A stretch of 7,620 nucleotides of DNA, taken from contig JAUUYV010000074.1 of NCBI GenBank assembly GCA_030590275.1, positions 1 through 7,620 of the forward strand, written 5' to 3'. The notes beneath the pieces were generated by a model. It ran no database searches. It was not told where the DNA came from and saw nothing but the letters and a program-made list of their open reading frames with translations. Position numbers and translations under genes: made by a program. Within the stretch, counting starts at the first letter, position 1, and every line of letters begins with the position of its first letter. The stretch comes from Porticoccaceae bacterium. Lineage in GTDB: Bacteria; Pseudomonadota; Gammaproteobacteria; Pseudomonadales; Porticoccaceae. This document shows positions 1-6,093 of the stretch, in pieces.

Positions 1-1617
1 CAGTTTCCGGATTCAGAAGCATTGATTGTGCCTCACCAGAATATCCGCTGGACCTACAGGGAATATCAGCGCGAGGTGGATCGACTGGCGACTGGTTTGC
101 TGGCACTGGGTATAGAGCCGGGGGAACGCGTTGGTATTTGGGCACCTAATTGCTACGAGTGGTGTTTGACCCAGTTAGCCACTGCTAAAATTGGCGCGAT
201 ATTAGTGTGTATCAACCCGGCCTACCGGCTCTATGAGCTGGAATACGCCTTGAACAAAGTTCAGTGCAAGGCATTAATCAGCGCGGAGTCGTTCAAGACC
301 AGTCGTTACCTGGACATGATTAAGCAGCTGGCTCCCGAACTGGATGACTGTGCAGCGGGTGCTCTGACATCGAAAAAGCTACCTAATCTGGAGTTAGTCA
401 TCCGCCTTGGTGAGGATAAAACACCGGGCATGTATAACTTTAGCGAAGTCTGTGGTCTATGTGATGACGGTGACAAAAATGGAGATAAAGACGGCGGCAA
501 ATCAGAACGGGAGCGGCTAGCCCGGTTCAAAGCCGAGTTGTCGCCGGATGATCCCATTAATATCCAGTTTACCAGTGGTACCACAGGCAGCCCCAAGGGG
601 GCGACACTGAGTCATTGCAATGTGCTCAACAATGGCAAGGTCAACGGCGATGTTATGAGTCTTACCGAGCGGGATAAAGTGTGTATCCCGGTGCCTTTGT
701 ATCACTGTTTCGGCATGGTGATTGGTAATCTGGGTTGTCTTACCCACGGTTCTGCGGCGGTATTTCCCGGCGAAGCCTTTGAGCCTTTGAGCACTTTGCA
801 GACAGTCGCTGAAGAAGGCTGTACGGTTTTGCATGGCGTGCCCACCATGTTTATTGCCGAACTGGATCATCCTCAGTTCGGGGAATTCGATCTCAGTAGC
901 TTGCGTACCGGCATTATGGCGGGAGCGCCCTGTCCGGTGGAGGTGATGAATAAGGTTATCGGTCAGATGGGCATGAAAGAAATTCTGATTGCTTACGGGC
1001 AAACCGAATTAAGCCCGGTTAGCCATATTACGGAACCCCACGATACTCTCGAAAATCGTGTAAATACGGTGGGCAAACCCTGTCCCCACCTGGAAACCAA
1101 GATTGTGGATGAAGACAATCGCGTGGTGGCCATTGGTGAAAAAGGCGAGATATGCACTCGTGGTTACGCGGTGATGCGTGGTTATTGGGACGATGAGGAA
1201 AAAACTCGGGAGGCCATCGATCAGGGGGGGTGGCTGCACTCTGGTGATATTGGGGTAATGGACGCCGATGGCTACGTGCAGGTAACCGGGCGCATTAAGG
1301 ATATGATTATACGAGGTGGTGAAAACGTATACCCCCGTGAAGTAGAAGAGTTTTTATACACCCATCCGAAAATTCAGGAAGTTCAGGTGGTGGGGGTACC
1401 GGATAAAAAATTCGGTGAACAGGTGTGTGCTTGGATTAAGTGTCACGAGGGTCAAACCTTGACTGAGGCAGATGTGAAAGACTATTGCCGCGATCAAATT
1501 GCCCATTTTAAGGTGCCACACTACATCCGTTTTGTAGAGGATTATCCGATGACGGTAACGGGAAAGATTATGAAATTTGTGATGCGCGAAGAAATGATTA
1601 AAGAACTGAAGCTTTAG
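1..1617 (+). CDS. Acyl-CoA synthetase (AMP-binding, ACSF2-like), 5'-truncated by window edge
   Basis: Probable fatty-acyl-CoA ligase that activates a carboxylic acid with ATP to an acyl-adenylate and then an acyl-CoA, in the cytoplasm. The frame is open to base 1 (538 visible residues). A TTG at 22 is not a convincing start, because the seven preceding residues (QFPDSEA) already fit the family's N-terminal region; the true start lies outside the window. Counting from base 1, the P-loop FTSGTTGSPKG is at about 190-200, YGQTE at 332-336, SGDI at 414-417, the hinge region VTGRIKD at 428-434, and the C-terminal catalytic lysine in TGK at about 522. The first 130 residues closely resemble the mitochondrial/bacterial ACSF2 medium-chain type (NPAY and LATA motifs). 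An Asp/Gly/Lys-rich insert lies just before the P-loop domain. It is followed on the same strand by a dehydrogenase gene, probably an operon. Chain-length preference cannot be read from the sequence. Confidence 0.93.
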   Translation, partial: QFPDSEALIVPHQNIRWTYREYQREVDRLATGLLALGIEPGERVGIWAPNCYEWCLTQLATAKIGAILVCINPAYRLYELEYALNKVQCKALISAESFKTSRYLDMIKQLAPELDDCAAGALTSKKLPNLELVIRLGEDKTPGMYNFSEVCGLCDDGDKNGDKDGGKSERERLARFKAELSPDDPINIQFTSGTTGSPKGATLSHCNVLNNGKVNGDVMSLTERDKVCIPVPLYHCFGMVIGNLGCLTHGSAAVFPGEAFEPLSTLQTVAEEGCTVLHGVPTMFIAELDHPQFGEFDLSSLRTGIMAGAPCPVEVMNKVIGQMGMKEILIAYGQTELSPVSHITEPHDTLENRVNTVGKPCPHLETKIVDEDNRVVAIGEKGEICTRGYAVMRGYWDDEEKTREAIDQGGWLHSGDIGVMDADGYVQVTGRIKDMIIRGGENVYPREVEEFLYTHPKIQEVQVVGVPDKKFGEQVCAWIKCHEGQTLTEADVKDYCRDQIAHFKVPHYIRFVEDYPMTVTGKIMKFVMREEMIKELKL

Positions 1618-1673
1618 GATGAAGTTTTTTATATCGTAACTTTTTGTTCATTGTAGTGATGGTTTGATTAAAC

Positions 1674-1680
1674 AAAGGAG
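1674..1680 (+). promoter_or_regulatory. Strong ribosome binding site for the dehydrogenase gene
   Basis: AAAGGAG lies six bases before the GTG at 1687. It decides the start in favour of this GTG, which also places the Rossmann glycine motif at the usual distance from the N-terminus. The rest of the 69-bp gap holds no convincing promoter or terminator, so translation from a transcript starting upstream of the synthetase gene is likely. Confidence 0.8.
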
Positions 1681-1686
1681 AAAAAC

Positions 1687-2457
1687 GTGGATTTAAGCAA
1701 TAAAGTGGCCCTGGTAACGGGTGGAGCTTCCGGTCTTGGCCGAGCGACGGTCGAGCTTCTGGTCTCGCGAGGAGCTAAAGTAGCTATCTTTGATCTCAAC
1801 GCCGAAGCAGGGGCAGAAACTGTTAGTAGTGTAGGTGAAGACAATGCTGCATTTTACTCGGTGGACGTTGCTTCCGAGGAGGCAGTGGTTGAGGCGATGG
1901 CTCAGGTAGCGGCCCGTTTTGGAGCTTTGCATGTATTGGTTAACTGCGCGGGTATTGGTCCAGCCAAGAAAATACTAAACCGGGAAAGCGAGCCTATGCC
2001 GCTGGGGGATTTCACCAAAATTATCGGTATTAATCTCACTGGAAGTTTTAACGTCGCGCGCTGTGCGGCCTCATTGATGGCAAAAAATGAGCTGGAAAGT
2101 GGGGAGCGAGGAGTCATAATTCACACCGCATCGGTAGCCGCTTACGAAGGCCAGGTAGGGCAGTGCGCCTATTCAGCCAGTAAAGGTGGTGTGGTGGGTA
2201 TGACCTTGCCCATGGCTCGTGATCTATCTACTCTGGGTATTCGGGTGAATACTATTGCTCCCGGCATTATGGAAACGCCACTATTAATGGGTATGCCAGA
2301 TAATGTGAGGGCTTCCTTAGCGGCTTCGGTGCCTAACCCCAGTCGACTTGGAAAACCTGACGAGTACGGCCGTCTTGCGGTTCATATCGCGGAGAACGGT
2401 TATATCAATGGTGAGACTATACGTATCGATGGTGCAATTCGTATGCAACCGAGATAA
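1687..2457 (+). CDS. Short-chain dehydrogenase, 3-hydroxyacyl-CoA dehydrogenase (HSD10-like)
   Basis: NAD-dependent short-chain dehydrogenase/reductase of 256 residues, normal length for the classical SDR family. Visible motifs are the cofactor-binding TGGASGLG at 11-18, Asp36 at the end of beta-2 (favouring NAD over NADP), NCAG at 86-89, and the catalytic tetrad Asn116, Ser149, Tyr162 and Lys166 (YSASK). The stretch after the active site (MARDL, then RVNTIAPGIMETPLL) is typical of type-2 3-hydroxyacyl-CoA dehydrogenases such as human HSD17B10, which oxidise straight or branched 3-hydroxyacyl-CoA, including the 2-methyl-3-hydroxybutyryl-CoA of isoleucine breakdown. Its place directly after an acyl-CoA synthetase fits a beta-oxidation-type pathway; from memory, P. 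aeruginosa PA2555-PA2554 shows the same pairing. GTG start with a good ribosome binding site. A probable terminator follows about 85 bp downstream. The exact substrate is inferred. Confidence 0.9.
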   Translation: MDLSNKVALVTGGASGLGRATVELLVSRGAKVAIFDLNAEAGAETVSSVGEDNAAFYSVDVASEEAVVEAMAQVAARFGALHVLVNCAGIGPAKKILNRESEPMPLGDFTKIIGINLTGSFNVARCAASLMAKNELESGERGVIIHTASVAAYEGQVGQCAYSASKGGVVGMTLPMARDLSTLGIRVNTIAPGIMETPLLMGMPDNVRASLAASVPNPSRLGKPDEYGRLAVHIAENGYINGETIRIDGAIRMQPR

Positions 2458-2488
2458 CCGCCACTAATAAAGACGGTGACCAAAAAGA

Positions 2489-2531
2489 TTACGACGGATA
2501 AGAGCAGAGACGGCCCATGAGTCCGTCGTAA
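2489..2531. repeat. Perfect 10-bp inverted repeat in the spacer before serB
   Basis: TTACGACGGA (2489-2498) and TCCGTCGTAA (2522-2531) are exact reverse complements with a 23-base loop. The + strand has an A-run, not a T-run, after the second arm, so it is not a standard terminator for the upstream operon; on the minus strand the second arm is followed by TCTTTTT. The motif GACGG occurs three times (2472, 2493, 2509) and each copy could pair with CCGTC at 2523-2527, so alternative folds are possible. Its role is unknown: it may be an operator, an RNA structure or part of a double terminator. Confidence 0.6.
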
Positions 2532-2540
2532 AAAGTCCGG

Positions 2541-2585
2541 GTTTCAAAAAAAGCCGATGTTATTTGCACTGGCTTTTTTTGAAAC
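2541..2585 (+). terminator. Probable rho-independent terminator, possibly bidirectional
   Basis: The arms GTTTCAAAAAAAGCC (2541-2555) and GGCTTTTTTTGAAAC (2571-2585) are a perfect 15-bp inverted repeat around a 15-base loop. The GCC/GGC core followed by seven T residues on the + strand fits an intrinsic terminator for the synthetase-dehydrogenase operon. The symmetrical A and T tracts would let it work in both directions. The loop is longer and the GC core shorter than in strong terminators, so efficiency is uncertain. Confidence 0.65.
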
Positions 2586-2615
2586 TTAAGGAAGTTCTGA
2601 TCCAGGCTAATCCAT

Positions 2616-2621
2616 TATAAT
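2616..2621 (+). promoter_or_regulatory. Probable -10 box of the serB promoter
   Basis: A consensus TATAAT lies 29 bases before the serB start codon and downstream of the probable terminator, where a new promoter is expected. No good -35 hexamer is visible at 16-18 bases upstream, and there is no extended TG element, so an activator or a weak -35 contact would be needed. Transcription would start near 2628, giving a leader of about 20 bases. Confidence 0.5.
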
Positions 2622-2650
2622 AGTCTGCTTATTTTCCGATAGGTTTTTGT

Positions 2651-3889
2651 GTGGAACAGATCCTGTTAATTAATGTATCCGGTGATGATAAGCCGGGTGT
2701 GACGTGTGCGGTTACCGAAGTGCTGGCACAATACGATGTCACAATTCTGGATATTGATCAGGCGGTGATTCACGAGACTCTGAATCTGGGTCTTCTCGCC
2801 CGGATATCCCCGGAGCATGAATCCTCACCGGTACTGAAAGATGTGCTGTTTAAAATGCATGAGCTGGAAATGCAAGTGCGTTTTGAGCCGGTGACGGAAG
2901 ACAGTTATCAGGCCTGGGTGAGTCAGCAAGGCAAGCCAAGGCACATTGTAACTTTACTGGCCCGCGTAATTAATGCACAACATATTGCACGCATTACCGA
3001 AGTGACTTCGGCCCACGCCTTGAATATCGATAAAATATCCCGTTTGTCTGGACGTACACCTCTAGACCGCCTTGATACGGGTGATAAGGCTTGCGTAGAG
3101 TTTTCTGTTCGTGGGGAAACCAGTGATCTGGGAGCGTTGCGTACGACTTTATTGGAATTATCCGCTGATCTAGATGTGGATATCGCCTACCAGGAAGACA
3201 CAATTTTTCGTCGTCATCGTCGTCTGGTAGTTTTCGATATGGATTCAACTTTGATCGATAGCGAAGTGATCGATGAATTGGCCGTGCAAGCGGGGGTTGG
3301 TGAGGAAGTGGCGGCAATCACTGAACAGACGATGCGGGGTGAACTTGATTTCGCCGAAAGTTTTCGCCGCCGAGTGGGATTGCTCAAGGGGCTGGAAGCA
3401 TCGGTTCTAGAAACCGTGTACCAAAGTTTATCGCTTACGGAAGGGGCGGAGCACTTGATTCATACTTTGAAAATGCTGGGTTATAAAACTGCCATTTTAT
3501 CGGGTGGTTTTACTTATTTCGGGGAACGTATTGGGCGGCGGCTGGGCATCGATTATGTGTTTGCCAACGAACTTGAAATTCATAATGGCAAAGTAACCGG
3601 ACAGGTGAGCGGTAAAATTGTTGATGGAGCGCGCAAGGCTGAGTTGTTAGCAGAGTTAGCGGTTAGGGAATCGATTAGCCTGGAGCAAACCATCGCTGTG
3701 GGTGATGGTGCAAACGACCTACCCATGCTTAGTCTGGCTGGGCTGGGCATTGCCTTTCGCGCAAAACCTCTGGTGCGGGCCAATGCCAAGCAGGCGATTT
3801 CCACACTTGGGCTTGATGGTGTTTTATATCTGATGGGCATCAGTGACCGGGAAGTGATTTCCAGTTATTCGACACCACCGAATTCGTAG
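2651..3889 (+). CDS. serB: Phosphoserine phosphatase SerB (two ACT-like domains plus HAD phosphatase)
   Basis: Hydrolyses O-phospho-L-serine to L-serine and phosphate, the last step of serine biosynthesis, in the cytoplasm. The 412 residues fit the long Pseudomonas/Mycobacterium-type SerB. ACT-like regulatory domains occupy about 3-80 and 97-182; these bind amino acids in related enzymes. The HAD catalytic domain follows with DMDST at 196-200 (Asp196 nucleophile, Asp198 acid/base), SGGF at 284-287, Lys329, and GDGAND at 351-356, so all HAD motifs are intact. The start is GTG with only a weak AGG seven bases upstream; the N-terminal pattern EQILLINVSG fits the family start and no better in-frame start lies nearby. 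A TATAAT box precedes it. The last 8 codons (after about residue 404), including the stop, overlap the 3' end of the convergent FimX-like gene, and the conserved part of the enzyme ends near residue 400. Confidence 0.96.
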   Translation: MEQILLINVSGDDKPGVTCAVTEVLAQYDVTILDIDQAVIHETLNLGLLARISPEHESSPVLKDVLFKMHELEMQVRFEPVTEDSYQAWVSQQGKPRHIVTLLARVINAQHIARITEVTSAHALNIDKISRLSGRTPLDRLDTGDKACVEFSVRGETSDLGALRTTLLELSADLDVDIAYQEDTIFRRHRRLVVFDMDSTLIDSEVIDELAVQAGVGEEVAAITEQTMRGELDFAESFRRRVGLLKGLEASVLETVYQSLSLTEGAEHLIHTLKMLGYKTAILSGGFTYFGERIGRRLGIDYVFANELEIHNGKVTGQVSGKIVDGARKAELLAELAVRESISLEQTIAVGDGANDLPMLSLAGLGIAFRAKPLVRANAKQAISTLGLDGVLYLMGISDREVISSYSTPPNS

Positions 3890-6006
3890 TCCATTGCCGT
3901 GCGTGGTGCCTGGATATAGTAGCCTTGAATATAGTCTACTCCCAGTTTCCACAACGAGGGAATTACTGATGCGTCTTCAACGAAGGGCACTATAACTTTA
4001 ACCCCTTCTCCTTTTACGATGTTGATACAATCACTTAGGGCATCTGCTCCGTCGGCGGTTTTAGCTGCTTTTTTTACCAGGCTCTGATCCGGTTTTACAA
4101 AATCGAAGCTGATCTTCTTCAAGGTGTCACTGTTTGAATTCATGCCGTAGTGAGTTAAGGCTACAATGGTCTTTGCTTTGTGTAGTACTTCGATTAAATT
4201 CTGTGCGTCTTTCATGGCCCAGCTTACGTCTTTTTCTTCTAGTTGGAATATCACCTGTTGGGCGCTGAGCTTGGTGGCTTTCAATGCCGCCCCGAGCCAG
4301 TTGGAAAATTTTTCGTTTTTTAGGGAAACCCCGCTGATCTTGATAAAAACCCGAGTGTTGGGGTTAGATGGTAATTTGCTTTGTACTTCTTTAAGAGCGC
4401 GCAGAATAATCCATTTGTCCAGCTCTTCGGCCATCTCCGTTTTAAATATTTTCGCAAAAAAATCCTCTGGAATACCTTCTGGAATCGTATCGACATCAGG
4501 CCGACAAAAAGCTTCGTAATGTTCGAATTCCTGGTCTTGCAAAGCGACAATAGGCTGGTAGGCCATAAGCAATAACTGTTTTTGCAGGAGTTGTTTTACA
4601 TATTGCTGAATATTTTTGTCTTCACTCAGGGTAGTCATGCTGGTGGGGAACAGTTCTTCGAACAATTGCACTTTATTATCGTTTGTCTTCTCTTCCTGGA
4701 GACTGGCTAGTGCCTTAAGGCAGCGGTCAATACATGTTTCGGCAGATTCGAAGGATTCATTGATGGTGCTAATGCCGGCACTTAGCTGGGCATTGATAGT
4801 TTGATCTTCAATCTCAAATACTTCATCGGAACAGGCCTGAACCAGGTCTTCTGCCAGTTGTTTGCTAGCTTCGGGATTATTATTGGGTGTCATTAATAAA
4901 TATGCGTTAGCGCCAATGCGTTCCAGGTGATCGTCGGCCCGCACTTTAGTCTTAAGGAATTTGGCTATCGCTCGTGCGGCAGCTTCAGTGACCTGAAATC
5001 CTCGCTCGCTTTGTAAGGCGGAAAAATTGTCTAGTTGGAAGTAATACATTTTTGATTCTGTGTGGGTTTTCGACGCTTTACGTATGGCTGCATTTATGTG
5101 GTCCAACATACGCTGCAAGTTGATATCCCCAGGAACAGAGGTCCTGGGTGCGGGCGCGTCAATGGGTGTCGCCGCCGGGGTGACATCGGCATTCGAGGGT
5201 GTTTCTGTAGAGACAATACCAGGATCCGCTTCAGCCAGTTTTTCTTTGCCAACCAGAAATTGCAGGGAAGGCTCTCCTTCGTATTCGATTTGAGAAACTT
5301 CTACATCAATGGTGAAAGAGCTTTGATCTTCTCTTACCCCTTGAAACGGTAGTGAAGAGTTGGATAAGGTTTGTTCGTCAGAAAGCGGCTTTAGGTAAGG
5401 TTTAAGTTGCTCCATAAAGCTTTCCTGTGCGGTATCAATGACAGGAAATAACATCAGCGCGTCACCGCCATCATAACCAAATAGTTGGGCATAACTGTCA
5501 TTGACGTAAACGTAGGTGCCTTCAGCAATGAGAGCGACAGCATCTCGAGAACTGTCCATTAGTCGTAGGTTGCGTTTTTCGGAGTCTTTGAATCGCTCTT
5601 TCCAATATGCCCGGTTACGGCGTTGTTCCAGGTCGTAGAGTACTCGGGAAACAATTTGCAAAAGTTGCTGGTCTTCATCGAGAGTCACCACATCGGCAGC
5701 ACCGAGACGCAAGCCTTGCAGCACTTTTTGTGAGTCGGTTTCCGGATTAATCAGAATGACGGGAATATCGAGGTTATTTTTTCTGAGCTCCCCAAAAATC
5801 GTCTTTATAAGCGCCGAATTTTCTTCCGTATAACCGGCGAGGACAAGATCAGGTGGAGTTTCTTTTAACTGGCCAATGAAATAATCTTCGTTGTTGACGA
5901 TGTGTGGATCTAGAGAATAAGAAGCGTTCTCAAGTAAACTGACTAGTCGACTGGCCTCTTGTTCATAGGCAATAAAAAGATTAAGTGCTCCCTCATTGCT
6001 TGTCAT
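3865..6006 (-). CDS. fimX: FimX-like degenerate REC-PAS-GGDEF-EAL cyclic-di-GMP receptor
   Basis: Probable cyclic-di-GMP receptor of 713 residues (P. aeruginosa FimX is about 690), cytoplasmic, with no signal peptide or membrane segment. Domains: REC-like 8-125, a charged helical linker about 122-150, PAS 150-255, a Pro/Ala/Thr-rich linker 262-292, GGDEF-like 296-440, EAL-like 465-705. REC lacks the phosphoacceptor (Gly58 where Asp is expected) and the conserved Lys (Leu109). GGDEF reads GANAY (365-369). EAL reads EAF (498-500), the metal-binding Asn is Lys556, the DD motif is TH (618-619), and a catalytic Glu is Pro674 within VPFVE. So neither cyclase nor phosphodiesterase activity is expected. 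Gln484, the F-C-R run (500-502) and VPFVE resemble FimX ligand-binding positions. FimX promotes type IV pilus assembly and twitching in Pseudomonas and Xanthomonas. The PilZ-domain gene lies 87 bp upstream on the same strand; the ribosome binding site is weak (GAG about 14 bases before ATG). Confidence 0.85.
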   Translation of the reverse strand: MTSNEGALNLFIAYEQEASRLVSLLENASYSLDPHIVNNEDYFIGQLKETPPDLVLAGYTEENSALIKTIFGELRKNNLDIPVILINPETDSQKVLQGLRLGAADVVTLDEDQQLLQIVSRVLYDLEQRRNRAYWKERFKDSEKRNLRLMDSSRDAVALIAEGTYVYVNDSYAQLFGYDGGDALMLFPVIDTAQESFMEQLKPYLKPLSDEQTLSNSSLPFQGVREDQSSFTIDVEVSQIEYEGEPSLQFLVGKEKLAEADPGIVSTETPSNADVTPAATPIDAPAPRTSVPGDINLQRMLDHINAAIRKASKTHTESKMYYFQLDNFSALQSERGFQVTEAAARAIAKFLKTKVRADDHLERIGANAYLLMTPNNNPEASKQLAEDLVQACSDEVFEIEDQTINAQLSAGISTINESFESAETCIDRCLKALASLQEEKTNDNKVQLFEELFPTSMTTLSEDKNIQQYVKQLLQKQLLLMAYQPIVALQDQEFEHYEAFCRPDVDTIPEGIPEDFFAKIFKTEMAEELDKWIILRALKEVQSKLPSNPNTRVFIKISGVSLKNEKFSNWLGAALKATKLSAQQVIFQLEEKDVSWAMKDAQNLIEVLHKAKTIVALTHYGMNSNSDTLKKISFDFVKPDQSLVKKAAKTADGADALSDCINIVKGEGVKVIVPFVEDASVIPSLWKLGVDYIQGYYIQAPRTAMDYEFGGVE

Positions 6007-6093
6007 ACTGCATTTTTTCTCTATTGTAGGTTATGAGTAGATAGGTATTTGTCAGGTTAAGTTTGGTGCTAACTGACCTGCTTATGCACTAGT
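6007..6093 (-). other. Spacer between PilZ-domain gene and fimX-like gene, with small stems and a possible -10 box
   Basis: This 87-bp gap holds two mutually exclusive short stems: GTCAG (6051-6055) with CTGAC (6073-6077), extended by TTA/TAA across bulges, and CAGGT (6053-6057) with ACCTG (6076-6080). Neither is followed by a T-run, so I do not call a terminator. On the minus strand TACAAT (6028 to 6023) could be a -10 box close to the fimX-like start, but no -35 hexamer sits at normal spacing. Co-transcription of the two genes is therefore possible but not proven. Confidence 0.3.

Noticed and set aside
463..501. EF-hand calcium-binding loop in the synthetase
   Set aside because: DGDKNG fits the first six positions, but the hydrophobic eighth and acidic twelfth residues are missing and there are no flanking helices.
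517..1002. 161-codon open frame on the minus strand inside the synthetase gene
   Set aside because: It is antisense to a well-conserved enzyme, has no recognisable motif or ribosome binding site, and reads like a codon-bias shadow.
2505..2540. Hammerhead-ribozyme-like stretch (CATGAGTCCGTCGTAAAA)
   Set aside because: It resembles part of a hammerhead core, but the required CUGANGA and the GAAA box with flanking stems are absent.
2593..2600. A -35 box for the serB promoter
   Set aside because: No hexamer close to TTGACA lies 16-18 bases before TATAAT; TTCTGA at 2595 gives a 15-base spacer and a poor match.
2994..3317. 107-codon open frame on the minus strand inside serB
   Set aside because: It is antisense to the second ACT-like domain and the DMDST region of an intact serB; its Arg/Pro-rich product resembles no family.
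4460..5115. Active diguanylate cyclase or phosphodiesterase
   Set aside because: The GGDEF position reads GANAY and the EAL domain lacks several metal ligands and the catalytic Glu.
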